From Echinicola shivajiensis (GTDB taxonomy: Bacteria > Bacteroidota > Bacteroidia > Cytophagales > Cyclobacteriaceae): a stretch of 64,000 nt of DNA. Of the stretch, positions 34,341 to 43,310 are shown piece after piece. The notes under the pieces were generated by a model. The model saw nothing but the letters and a program-made list of their open reading frames with translations. It searched no databases and was not told the origin of the DNA. The position numbers and the translations under genes are program-made. Location of the stretch: NCBI RefSeq assembly GCF_018642165.1, contig NZ_JAHHZM010000021.1:23964-87963 (forward strand). Reading direction: 5' to 3'. Every line of letters starts with the position of its first letter. Positions within the stretch are counted from its first letter, which is position 1.

Positions 34341-35714
34341 ATGTCAACAACAACCACCAACAAAAAACGAAGAGAGTTTATCAGTAAAGCGAGCATGATG
34401 GCGGCCGGTTCATTTTTTGTTCATCCAATCGCAAAAGCCCTGGCATTAAGGGATGATCCAAGCAAAAAATTACGTATTGCCCTAGTAGGAACTGGTATAC
34501 GTGGAACCAGCATGTTCGGGAGAAGTGTGATGGAGGAGTATTCCAATGAAGTGGAATTTGTAGGCCTGTCAGATATCAATGAAGGGAGGTTGGCTTATGG
34601 AAAGAAATATATAGGTGTAGACTGTCCTACCTTTGTGGATTTTGATGAAATGATGGCGAAAGTAAAGCCTGATGTGCTTATTGTAACGACCATGGACTGT
34701 ACCCATGATGAGTTTATCATCAAGGGATTGGAAGCAGGGGCCAATGTGATCACGGAAAAACCTATGACCACGGATGAAGTCAAATGTCAAAATATCCTAA
34801 ATGCTGAAAGGAGAACAGGCAAGAAGGTCATTGTGACCTTCAATTACCGTTACAGCCCCCACCGCCAGAAAATTTACGAATTGCTGCATAGTGGAGAGAT
34901 AGGTAAAGTAACCTCAGTGGATTTTCATTGGTATTTGGATACGGATCATGGTGCTTCTTATTTCAGAAGATGGCATGGATATCGAGAAAAGGGAGGAACT
35001 TTGCTGGTGCATAAGGCTACTCACCATTTTGATTTGCTCAATTGGTGGTTGGACTCCGATCCAGCGGAAGTATTTGCTTACGGTAAGTTGGAGTTTTATG
35101 GCAAAAATGGCAAGTTCCGACATACCAATTGTCGGCCCTGTCCACATAAGGACAAATGTGATTTCTACTGGGATATCACCAAAAGCGAAAGGCTAACTGG
35201 TCTTTATACTGATAACGAAGAGTATGATGGTTATTTAAGGGATGGCTGTGTCTATCGAGAAGATATCGATATCTATGATAAGATGGCCGTACAGATCAAG
35301 TACATGAATGATGTTCAGGTCAGTTATTCACTGACTACATATTCGCCCTATGAAGGCTATCGCATTGCCTTCAATGGCACTGAAGGTAGGCTGGAAGCAT
35401 GGATCAAAGAGAGCCAACCTTGGGAGGAGAAGCCAGCCGATGAAATCAGGGTGACCAAAAACTTTGCTGATACGGAGATCATCACCATTCCACATTCAGG
35501 TGGAGGCCATGGTGGAGGAGATACCAGGTTGAAGGATAAACTCTTTAAGGATCCGAATATGGCTGATCCTTACAGGCAATCTGCAGGGACCAGGGATGGA
35601 GCCATGTCCATCTTGATTGGGATTGCAGCCAGAAAAAGCATAGAAGCCCAAAAACCTATAAAGGTGGCTGACTTAGTGGATATCAAGCTACAAGCCAAGC
35701 GACCAAAGGTTTAG
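34341..35714 (+). CDS. Tat-exported Gfo/Idh/MocA family oxidoreductase
   Basis: This 457-aa protein has a twin-arginine signal (K-K-R-R-E-F-I-S-K-A-S, 8-18), the Rossmann motif V-G-T-G-I-R-G (49-55) and the family E-K-P at 139-141. A Cys-containing loop (C-R-P-C-P-H-K-D-K-C) is typical of the subgroup acting on glycosidic substrates with a recycled nicotinamide cofactor in the periplasm. The sugar substrate is unknown. Its 3' end is the first copy of a 278-bp tandem duplication, so two decayed copies of its last 17 codons follow in the intergenic DNA. Confidence 0.9.
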   Translation: MSTTTTNKKRREFISKASMMAAGSFFVHPIAKALALRDDPSKKLRIALVGTGIRGTSMFGRSVMEEYSNEVEFVGLSDINEGRLAYGKKYIGVDCPTFVDFDEMMAKVKPDVLIVTTMDCTHDEFIIKGLEAGANVITEKPMTTDEVKCQNILNAERRTGKKVIVTFNYRYSPHRQKIYELLHSGEIGKVTSVDFHWYLDTDHGASYFRRWHGYREKGGTLLVHKATHHFDLLNWWLDSDPAEVFAYGKLEFYGKNGKFRHTNCRPCPHKDKCDFYWDITKSERLTGLYTDNEEYDGYLRDGCVYREDIDIYDKMAVQIKYMNDVQVSYSLTTYSPYEGYRIAFNGTEGRLEAWIKESQPWEEKPADEIRVTKNFADTEIITIPHSGGGHGGGDTRLKDKLFKDPNMADPYRQSAGTRDGAMSILIGIAARKSIEAQKPIKVADLVDIKLQAKRPKV

Positions 35715-36328
35715 GAAGGTTTTCACGCAAAGTGCGCTAAGAAGTCGCTAAGTTCGCTAAAGGTTTTTGGGATGATTTATAGTGTGGCTGAACCCAATGA
35801 TTTTCGATTTCATTTTACAAACGATGACTGTCAAGATCATTTACAGAGTGGAAAAAGTATCCTTTGTGTTCTTTGCATCACCTTTACAGTTCTTTGCGTG
35901 AACACATTATGTTTTCTGACAAGGCCTCAAAGTCCATAATAGTAACAGACCTTGTGGATATCAAACTGGAATCCAAGCGGCCTAAGGTTTAGGAAGGTTT
36001 TCACGCAAAGCGTGCGAAGAAGTCGCTAAGTTCGCTAAAGGTTTTTGGGATGATTTATAGTGTGGCTGAACCCAATGATTTTCGATTTCATTTTACAAAC
36101 GATGACTGTCAAGATCATTTACAGAGTGGAAAAAGTATCCTTTGTGTTCTTTGCATCACCTTTACAGTTCTTTGCGTGAACACATTATGTTTTCTGACAA
36201 GGCCTCAAAGTCCATAATAGTAACAGACCTTGTGGATATCAAACTGGAATCCAAGCGACCAAAGGTTTAGGAAGGTTTTTCACGCAAAGCGCGCGAAGAA
36301 GTCGCTAAGTTCGCTAAAGGTTTTTAGA
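35664..36328. repeat. Tandem 278-bp repeat containing the 3' end of the upstream gene
   Basis: Three copies begin at 35664, 35942 and 36220 (the last partial). The period of 278 bp is exact, shown by TAG stops at 35712, 35990 and 36268. Each starts with a version of the last 17 codons of the oxidoreductase gene (ending K-R-P-K-V-stop), followed by the same non-coding block. That block is itself bounded by inverted ends TTCACGCAAAG and CTTTGCGTGAA (35722-35732 and 35892-35902 in copy one). Copies two and three are closer to each other than either is to the functional gene end. Confidence 0.9.
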
Positions 36329-36587
36329 GCAGAGAAAGTAGCTTTGCATACCCACGTATCAATTTATTATATTTTAATTTCTAACCCGCGTTTGTAACGC
36401 GGGTTTTTAAATTAGCGCATTTGTAATGCGGCAATTGGAATATAGGGTTATTATATAAACCTAAGGTAGCGAATGAGACATATCGCAAGAGAGGTCAGGA
36501 CAGTACTTAAAAAAATCCACCCGCATTTATTTACTGTAGCAGTTGAGCAGGAAATAACGTCTAGTGAAAAAACAATTTTTAGTTATG
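36329..36587. repeat. REP-like palindrome element, copy 1
   Basis: TAACCCGCGTTTGTAACGCG at about 36379-36398 and GCATTTGTAATGC near 36417-36429 form two adjacent palindromes. The same composite recurs at about 40480, 41697, 46595, 58379 and 62949. Confidence 0.75.
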
Positions 36588-37232
36588 ATGAAAAAACTTC
36601 TTTTACTATCGTTTTTCCTGATCCAAAATGGCCTTTACGCACAAAATATTTCCAAATGGAATTTAGGGTTAGAATTTTCTTGGGATCAATTGAACTTGGC
36701 GGAGGGAATCTACCAATCTGATTATTTAGTGACTTTAGGAACCTCTATAGGTTATAATGTCGATTTCAACCAGTTTAACTATAGCCTTGGATTTACGGGA
36801 CAGTATAAGTTTAATGAAAAGCTAGGGCTATCTACTGGATTATTGTATTCGAATAAGGATTTTACCGGGGCTTTTGATTGTTCTGTATGTTTTCTGAGGG
36901 GAAGAGGTATTCCAAATCCAAGAATCATTGAACAACAGTTTTTGAGCATCCCCTTGTCATTGGATTACAGCTTGTCCACGGGGAGATTAAGGCCAGTATT
37001 GACAGGAGGTTTTAGGAATAATATTGAGATCAAAAATGATTTGGAGGAATATAGTAAAGGTTACTTTTTAGAGGGGTTTTTGGGAGCTTCCGTGAAGTAT
37101 GACCTGGCAGAAAAGCTCAATGCAGGCATCGGCTATCGCTACCAAACTGCCTTGTCCGATCTCTACAAAACGGATGAGTTTAATCTAAGGACGAGTAGTT
37201 TATTTTTGCAATTGAATTATGTTTTAAAATAG
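36588..37232 (+). CDS. Outer membrane beta-barrel (porin-like) protein
   Basis: The 214-aa protein has a signal peptide (K-K-L-L-L-L-S-F-F-L then cleavage near L-Y-A-Q, residue 18) and alternating amphipathic strands with aromatic ends, finishing L-F-L-Q-L-N-Y-V-L-K as expected for an eight-stranded outer-membrane barrel. An in-frame GTG at 36564 and an adjacent ATG at 36585 are alternative starts; ATG at 36588 gives the best signal peptide. Ligand unknown. Confidence 0.8.
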   Translation: MKKLLLLSFFLIQNGLYAQNISKWNLGLEFSWDQLNLAEGIYQSDYLVTLGTSIGYNVDFNQFNYSLGFTGQYKFNEKLGLSTGLLYSNKDFTGAFDCSVCFLRGRGIPNPRIIEQQFLSIPLSLDYSLSTGRLRPVLTGGFRNNIEIKNDLEEYSKGYFLEGFLGASVKYDLAEKLNAGIGYRYQTALSDLYKTDEFNLRTSSLFLQLNYVLK

Positions 37233-37796
37233 TGAAGAATAGTTCGAATACTTATCCTGTCTTGGTATGAAATGTTACAGCAATTCCATCGGTCATTGGG
37301 CTTGTCGAAATGACCCATGGAAATAGAATGTTTTTTGATGTCATTATCTCCTTGATATTTGAAGAAATTTCAAGCTTTTCTAATAATGCAATGCGCCGAT
37401 TTGCAATGTCATTAAATCAACTTGTAGCACTCGTAAATAAGAAAATAATGGTAGTTTTATAAGCGCTTTAATTAAGCTGATTTTCTAGCTCTATATGAAA
37501 TAGTGTGGCTAAACCTTCCAAGAAAAAGTGCCATGGACTAAAAACTTCTGAGATCAGACCAACGAATAAGATGGTCCGCCTTGCAGGTATTGGGCGTTAA
37601 GAAATTAAAGAAGAGGGTAAGCAAGAAGGCAGGCTTGCCTGCCTGTCCGGCTAGGCAGGTTTGACGAATTGATGATCAAAGAGGTGACTGGCAGCTAAAC
37701 AGGAGGAGTTTGCCTGCATGAGGAAGGGCTTTAATTTTAGCTCAATAGCTGTGGAAGACTAGCACATGACCATACAAGATTAAAAATAAACAGGAA
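37233..37796. other. Intergenic region with G+C-rich palindromes
   Basis: No gene is supported in this 564-bp stretch. It includes GCAGGCTTGCCTGCC followed by GGCTAGGCAGGTTTG near 37630-37665, a copy of the GCCTGCC-type palindrome, and the motif GGGCTTGTCGAAATGACC near 37299-37316, which resembles other dispersed short repeats in the window. Confidence 0.45.
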
Positions 37797-38198
37797 ATGG
37801 AAAGCAGGACATTTGAATATCCAATGATTATCAAGGAATTTCACTTGGATACTTTTGGGCATGTAAACAATGCCACCTATCTGGAAATATATGAGGAGGC
37901 CCGCTGGCAGTTTATTACGGAGAATGGCTATGGCCTGAAGGAAATCAAGGCAACGGGTTTAGGACCAGTGATTTTGGACATTAAAATTCGCTTTATCAAA
38001 GAATTGAAGTTACGGGAGCAGATCACCATTTTTTCAAAAACTACTGAATATAATTCCAAAGTAGGGATCATCAAGCAATGGATTGTTGACAGCCAAGGCA
38101 ATAAATGCTCTGATGTTGAGATGAGCATTGGATTATTTGATACCACGGCCAGGAAACTGGTAAAGCCAACAGAGGAGTGGCTAAAAGCGATTTCTTGA
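37797..38198 (+). CDS. Acyl-CoA thioesterase, 4HBT hot-dog family
   Basis: The 133-aa hot-dog protein has the YbgC/FadM-type active-site region: F-H-L-D-T-F-G-H-V-N-N-A-T-Y-L near 15-29, with catalytic Asp and H-V-N-N, then Y-E-E-A-R-W-Q-F. It hydrolyses acyl-CoA thioesters; chain-length preference is unknown. Monocistronic. Confidence 0.9.
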   Translation: MESRTFEYPMIIKEFHLDTFGHVNNATYLEIYEEARWQFITENGYGLKEIKATGLGPVILDIKIRFIKELKLREQITIFSKTTEYNSKVGIIKQWIVDSQGNKCSDVEMSIGLFDTTARKLVKPTEEWLKAIS

Positions 38199-38542
38199 TT
38201 TAGATATTTAGATCTTAGACTAAAGATTGGGCTGAGCATGCAGCTCTGAATCCCCGAGCTTCTAAGCTTGGGGATTTAGTGTTGGGGTTAGGTTTAATTG
38301 ATAAGCTTTCAAATGTTTAGGATGTAATTTTTTGTATATTATACAATAGCCGTTTTTCATCATAAAATGATGATCATACTGTGAGGTCAAAAAAATCATA
38401 GGATCATAAGATTGTCTTTCATTTTCAATTGACGCTTGATCTATTGTGTCCATTTGGAAGGCTTATACACTGAGAATATCCTGGGAAGACTGCTATTAGG
38501 ATTTGACTAAACTTCAACTTAGCTAACCTTAAATCTAAAATC
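38199..38542. other. Intergenic region with a hairpin (38249-38276)
   Basis: A 13-bp hairpin, AATCCCCGAGCTT opposite AAGCTTGGGGATT with one mismatch, lies 50 bp after the thioesterase stop, and may terminate it. The rest is AT-rich DNA without a supported gene. Confidence 0.5.
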
Positions 38543-39436
38543 ATGAGCAAGAAGGAACATAAACTCGATCATTCCCATTTTTTGGTCCCCCCAGGAAAAA
38601 AGGTAAACCTCAAGGATTATGATCCTGGATTTACTGGAGGATTCCATGGTAAAAAGGAAGCTAAAAGTGCTTTGCTGGAAGACGTTTCAGAGTTGGCAGA
38701 AGCACAGGAGTTGCTTTGGGCCAGCTCCCAAAAATCGGTACTGATCATATTACAGGCCATGGATGCTGCAGGCAAGGACGGTACCATCAAGCATGTCATG
38801 TCTGGCGTGAATCCCCAGGGGATTGATGTACATAGTTTCAAAGCGCCCAATGAAACAGAGCGATCACATCATTTTTTATGGCGGTTTATGCAAAGATTAC
38901 CCGCTAGGGGCAGGGTTGCGATTTTTAATCGGTCCTATTATGAGGAAGTGTTGGTCGTAAAGGTACATCCTGAATTTTTGGAAACCCAGCATATTCCCTC
39001 CAAACAGAAAAATATACCATTGGATCAATTATGGAAAGAAAGGTATGATATCATCAATGAGTTTGAAAAAATAATAGACAGACAGGATGTGTGTATCATA
39101 AAGTTCTTCCTTCATATCTCCAAGGATGAACAGAAGGATCGGTTTCTCGATAGATTGAACGATGCTGATAAACAATGGAAGTTCTCTGCCGCAGATTTAA
39201 CCGAACGCAATTATTGGGACCATTATCAAAAGGTCTATGAAGATATGCTTAGTGCCACAAGTACAGCGCATGCACCTTGGTATGTTATTCCCGCTGATCA
39301 CAAATGGTTTTCCAGGGCAGCGGTAGCTGATATCATTACGGAGCGTATTCAGGACATGGGTCTTGAGCCTCCTCAAATTGACGATGAACAACGTGCCTTA
39401 CTAAAAATCGCTAAAGCAAAACTGCTTAAGGAATAG
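38543..39436 (+). CDS. ppk2: Polyphosphate kinase 2 family protein
   Basis: This 297-aa PPK2 enzyme transfers phosphate between polyphosphate and nucleotides. Walker A is D74-A-A-G-K-D-G-T81; the lid/Walker B region is I-F-N-R-S-Y-Y-E-E-V-L (128-138), and further family motifs W-R-F-M-Q-R-L-P and W-Y-V-I-P-A-D-H-K-W are present. N129 and the E-E-V-L-V-V-K-V-H-P extension fit the class III-like subgroup, which can phosphorylate NMP and NDP. Cytoplasmic and monocistronic. Confidence 0.95.
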   Translation: MSKKEHKLDHSHFLVPPGKKVNLKDYDPGFTGGFHGKKEAKSALLEDVSELAEAQELLWASSQKSVLIILQAMDAAGKDGTIKHVMSGVNPQGIDVHSFKAPNETERSHHFLWRFMQRLPARGRVAIFNRSYYEEVLVVKVHPEFLETQHIPSKQKNIPLDQLWKERYDIINEFEKIIDRQDVCIIKFFLHISKDEQKDRFLDRLNDADKQWKFSAADLTERNYWDHYQKVYEDMLSATSTAHAPWYVIPADHKWFSRAAVADIITERIQDMGLEPPQIDDEQRALLKIAKAKLLKE

Positions 39437-39802
39437 GCTAGTCATTGGACATGGGAATTATATATCAAGTATAAAGCGTAAGTTCTTTATTTTAAAGACT
39501 AATATCTAAAGAGGCTTCTTGATTATCTTCCATTTTCTTACTTCACACTTCCTAACCGTCCTTACCCTACTTTCACTTCCATTCAAGGAAAAACAAAATA
39601 ATCTTCGGATCACACAGGGATCACTCTCGGATCACCTTCGGATCAAGCTCGGTTATATCCGAGTAAAATCCGAATATAATTTGGAATTGTTCCTCGGTTA
39701 ATCCTTATAGCCGTAAAGGTAAATACTTGACTGTTATAGGGTAATTGCCTAACTTATAAGGGATTATTGTTAGCCAAGTTTTACTTTTAAATCTTTTTGA
39801 TG
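39437..39802. other. Intergenic region with iterated TCGGATCA motif
   Basis: No gene is seen. TCGGATCA occurs at 39605, 39627 and 39638, with related GGGATCA between them and CTCGG...CCGAG immediately after. It might be a multi-site protein target or a decayed repeat. Confidence 0.4.
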
Positions 39803-40456
39803 ATGGCAAAAGCAGAAGGAATATTCAGCAAACTGAGAGGGAAAATAGGAGGGGTAGTTTTTTATGTAGTAGATGGGAAGACCTATGCCCGACAGCATAA
39901 TGATGAACCTAAGATCGGTGACCCTTCCCCTATTCAGCAACTTTACAGGAACAAATTCAGCATGGCTTCCCGATTTCTCAGGCCCTTGAAAGCCCCGATT
40001 GAATTTGGTTTTCAGGCTTTCCGTAAAGGCATGCGCACTGGGATGAACGTGGCCATGGGCTATACCACCAAAAATGCCTTTTATGGTGGCGGCATAGATC
40101 CCCTGCAGCTGCTTCCTGCCAAGGTGAAGATAAGTATGGGGCCATTGACAGGAGCAAAAAATGCCCAGGTAAGTTGGGTGGATGATGACCATGTAAGCTT
40201 TTCCTGGGAAAACAATATCGGCGAAGGCAGCGCCGGACATTTTGATCAGGCAATGCTTGTCCTCTACAATGCTGAAGACCAAAGGGTAGAATATGTCCTG
40301 GAAGGGAATTCCCGGTCTGCAGGGCAGCAGGAAGTCAAGGTCCTCCGGGGCAAGGAACATGAGGGTAAATTGCATGCCTATATTAGTTTTCATCACTATA
40401 GTCGCAGGTACAAGACCAGGGAATTTTCTGATAGCCAATATTTGGGAATGGTTTAG
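39803..40456 (+). CDS. DUF6266 family protein
   Basis: The 217-aa protein starts with the DUF6266 hallmark G-I-F-S-K-L-R-G-K-I-G-G-V-V-F-Y and contains Y-R-N-K-F-S-M-A-S-R-F-L-R-P-L and I-D-P-L-Q-L-L-P-A-K-V-K-I-S-M-G, all typical of this Bacteroidota family of unknown function. Two immediately upstream in-frame starts (39797, 39800) are possible. No signal peptide. Confidence 0.88.
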   Translation: MAKAEGIFSKLRGKIGGVVFYVVDGKTYARQHNDEPKIGDPSPIQQLYRNKFSMASRFLRPLKAPIEFGFQAFRKGMRTGMNVAMGYTTKNAFYGGGIDPLQLLPAKVKISMGPLTGAKNAQVSWVDDDHVSFSWENNIGEGSAGHFDQAMLVLYNAEDQRVEYVLEGNSRSAGQQEVKVLRGKEHEGKLHAYISFHHYSRRYKTREFSDSQYLGMV

Positions 40457-40474
40457 GGTACGTTCTAATCAATC

Positions 40475-40600
40475 CGCACTAAACCTCGTTTGCATGGTGG
40501 TTTGTTAAATCAGGGCATTTGGAATGCGGCATTAGAATAAATTATGGCGTTAAAAACGCAAAGATTTAGGAATCCTCCTTTAAGATGGGGGCAACGGAAG
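40475..40600. repeat. REP-like palindrome element, copy 2
   Basis: A diverged copy: AACCTCGTTTGCATGGTGG, GGCATTTGGAATGCGGC, then GGCGTTAAAAACGC and GGAATCCTCCTTTAAGATGGGGG. The order of palindromes matches the other copies. Confidence 0.65.
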
Positions 40601-40696
40601 ATATACTGACCGAGGCTACTTTTAAATGCTTGGTTAAGATATCTTAGAAAAGGATATTTTTATTATTTTGAAATAACGAGCAGCAGTATTTTCATT

Positions 40697-41659
40697 ATGA
40701 AGCATTTCGTTTGCACCATTATTTTCATTTTTTCGACACAAGGCTTCCTTTTAGCTCAGGAAGACCTTCCCTATAATTCAAAAATAATAGAGACCAGTAG
40801 AATAAAAATAGAGTATATGGATTTTGAAGGAGAAGGGACGCCGATTATTAATGTTCAAGGTGTGCATAATTTCTTTTCCTGGCCCAAGGGATATGAAAAA
40901 TCATCCAAAGATTGGGTAAATCTCTTACAGTCTTTTTCGGATGATTATCATGTTCTGGCTCCTATTAAAAGAGGGTATGGGAAAACAGAAAAAACGGTGT
41001 CAGGCTACGATGTAGCCTCTCAAGCTGAAGATATATTGTCATTTATGGATGCTCTGGGGATTCGTAAATCGTTTTTCCTGGGACGCTTAATAGCAGCCCA
41101 GGAAATGGTCTATTTAGCAGAGCATCATCCTGATAGGGTTTTGGGATTGGTGTTCTTGGATATGCAGCTTTTAATGTATGATTTAAAGAATCCTGAGGCA
41201 TATGAATTTATCAAGAACAATATATCCTTGGCCAAGGACCGTACTGATCCTTGGGAAAAAATGGTCCCTAGATATGGTTATATGCCGCATATGGTTTCAA
41301 ATCCTAATTTTAAAATAAATATTCCTGCCTTATGGTTTTATAACTCCTTTCTTAATGAGCATACGGCTGAATTGAAATGGTTGGATTACATCAATTATGA
41401 GGCAAAAAAAGAAAATAGTAAACAAGAATTACAGGCCTATTTTAGACAATTGGCAGGGGACTCCTCAAGAGTATTAGCAATAAAAAATTACCTGGTACAA
41501 AATAATCCTAATCCAATAGTGAATATGGCCATGAAAAGGAATTTTGAAAACCTGATATTTATCAATGAGGATAACTATTCAGATATGGATTATGAAGTGA
41601 TGATTGAGAGAATAACCATTCCTCAAATGAAGGAATTTTTCTCAAATAATGACAACTAA
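40697..41659 (+). CDS. Secreted alpha/beta-hydrolase-like protein without nucleophile Ser
   Basis: This 320-aa protein has a signal peptide (cleavage near L-L-A-Q, residue 21) and an alpha/beta-hydrolase core with V-Q-G-V-H-N-F-F-S-W (oxyanion region, 53-62) and L-A-P-I-K-R-G-Y-G-K (88-96). The nucleophile elbow that should read G-x-S-x-G is G129-R-L131-I-A-A, so Ser is replaced by Leu. The C-terminal catalytic region is also not obvious. It may be a non-catalytic binding protein or a decayed hydrolase. Confidence 0.75.
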   Translation: MKHFVCTIIFIFSTQGFLLAQEDLPYNSKIIETSRIKIEYMDFEGEGTPIINVQGVHNFFSWPKGYEKSSKDWVNLLQSFSDDYHVLAPIKRGYGKTEKTVSGYDVASQAEDILSFMDALGIRKSFFLGRLIAAQEMVYLAEHHPDRVLGLVFLDMQLLMYDLKNPEAYEFIKNNISLAKDRTDPWEKMVPRYGYMPHMVSNPNFKINIPALWFYNSFLNEHTAELKWLDYINYEAKKENSKQELQAYFRQLAGDSSRVLAIKNYLVQNNPNPIVNMAMKRNFENLIFINEDNYSDMDYEVMIERITIPQMKEFFSNNDN

Positions 41660-41689
41660 GATCATTTAGATACAAAAAACTTATTGTAT

Positions 41690-41780
41690 AAATCTTTCTA
41701 ACCTGCATTTGCAATGCGGCATTAGAATAAAATTATGAGCTTGAAAACGCAGGGATTTAGGATTCCTCTTTGCAAATAAG
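41690..41780. repeat. REP-like palindrome element, copy 3
   Basis: TCTAACCTGCATTTGCAATG, then GCGGCATTAGAATAAAATTA and AAAACGCAGGGATTTAGGAT, match the composite found elsewhere. The rest of 41660-41951 is AT-rich with no gene. Confidence 0.7.
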
Positions 41781-41951
41781 GAATAGGTTGAGCTAATTTT
41801 TAGTGTTTATGAGTAGGGCCTAACCTTATTGAGCATAAAAGGAATTGGTTATTATCGGCTGTTCATAATATTGAGAAAAGTTGAAATGAAATTGATTTGA
41901 AATCCCATATTGAAAGTACAAATCATAGGTAAGCATTAAATAAAACAGGCC

Positions 41952-43262
41952 ATGAAAATCATTCTATTGATCAGCATATTTCTTTCTGCATTTTGGGGAT
42001 ATGGCCAAAATATAGAAAAAGAAACACTGGTAAGATTACCTGAGGATATTTCGAAAATAGATGAGATCCAGCTATCCCAAATAGCCGATCAATTAGGAGA
42101 TGCGAGAATCATTGGAACGACAGAAAGAATTCACGGATATAAAGAGCCATTTATTTTTAGGAATGAGCTTATCAAGTATTTGGTAGGGGCAAAGCAAATT
42201 GATGTGATTTTATTGGAATCTGGTTTGCTGGAATCCAGGTATTTAAATGACTATATCCATCAAAAACAATCTAGTTTGGATCTGGTTAGGTTAAATGGCT
42301 TTAGTTCGGGTAAGCAAACTATTCCAGAGAATATTGAAATTTTGGAGTGGCTAAGAAATTATAATTCAGATCCTAAAAATCTTCATAAGGTTGATATATA
42401 CGGGTTTGATATTTCGGGTAGTATGGGAGCAGGAACTTCAAGGTCAGAAATGAATACGCCCATTAAAACTTTGGTCTCTTATTTAGAAAAAGCCTCATTT
42501 GATAGAGATACCAATTTGATTGAAAAATTAAAGCCACTTACTGATTCCTTAAAAATCAAGCCTTTTGCACCCAATCAAGAAAATTTGCCTACTTATGACA
42601 AGTTAAATAGAGGGACACGTAATGAAGTTACTTCTATCCTTAACGATCTTATAGCCAATTTGGAAATTTACCGGTTTGAGTATATCGCCAATACATCACA
42701 AGAGGAATATGATTGGGCTTATATAGCAGCGATTTCAGCCAGGAACATAGATAATGTCCTAAGAAAATTACCTTTACCTGGTGAAATAATGACGCCAGAA
42801 AAAATTGATGATTCATTTTTTGCTCGATTAAATGGAATGGTCCAAAATGTGGAATACTTGCTAAATAGAAATCCTGAGGCTAAGTTTTTCATCTTCGCAG
42901 CCTCTAACCATTTGTTCAAGCATCCCTTTGAAACCTATTGGCCAGGAAGCCAAGAAGGAGTTTCTTTACCGATTACTGTAGGAACTTATTTAGCATCCCA
43001 ATATCCTAGTGATTACAAACTCGTAGGCCATTTTTACTTGAATGCAGAAAATGAAAAAAATAATTTAAAGGAAGACCCTGCTATATTTTCCAATCACTTG
43101 GTCAATAATTCAAAGAACTATTTTATTCCTGTAATGGACTTGAATAAGTTAAATATTGACGAAAAAATGAAGATCGATCAAGGGGCTTATATAATCCCTT
43201 CAAAATCTTTTGACTATATATTGTTTACAGAAAATATAACGGAGCACCAAAGAAGAAAATAA
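41952..43262 (+). CDS. Erythromycin-esterase-like secreted protein
   Basis: The 436-aa protein has a signal peptide (cleavage near Y-G-Q, residue 19) and the erythromycin-esterase-like signature: I-G-T-T-E58-R-I-H61-G-Y-K-E, then F-R-N-E-L-I-K-Y-L and I-L-L-E89-S, with later D-I-Y-G-F-D-I-S-G. E58, H61 and E89 match the active-site acid/base pattern of EreA/EreB-like enzymes. The natural substrate need not be a macrolide; most environmental family members are uncharacterised. Confidence 0.8.
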   Translation: MKIILLISIFLSAFWGYGQNIEKETLVRLPEDISKIDEIQLSQIADQLGDARIIGTTERIHGYKEPFIFRNELIKYLVGAKQIDVILLESGLLESRYLNDYIHQKQSSLDLVRLNGFSSGKQTIPENIEILEWLRNYNSDPKNLHKVDIYGFDISGSMGAGTSRSEMNTPIKTLVSYLEKASFDRDTNLIEKLKPLTDSLKIKPFAPNQENLPTYDKLNRGTRNEVTSILNDLIANLEIYRFEYIANTSQEEYDWAYIAAISARNIDNVLRKLPLPGEIMTPEKIDDSFFARLNGMVQNVEYLLNRNPEAKFFIFAASNHLFKHPFETYWPGSQEGVSLPITVGTYLASQYPSDYKLVGHFYLNAENEKNNLKEDPAIFSNHLVNNSKNYFIPVMDLNKLNIDEKMKIDQGAYIIPSKSFDYILFTENITEHQRRK

Positions 43263-43310
43263 ACTCAATGTCAGCGATTTTGTTAGCAGGACCAAGACCA
43301 GGGATTTTTA

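Noticed and set aside
38262..38453. Minus-strand frame of 63 codons
   Set aside because: It runs into the hairpin after the thioesterase gene and shows no protein-like features.
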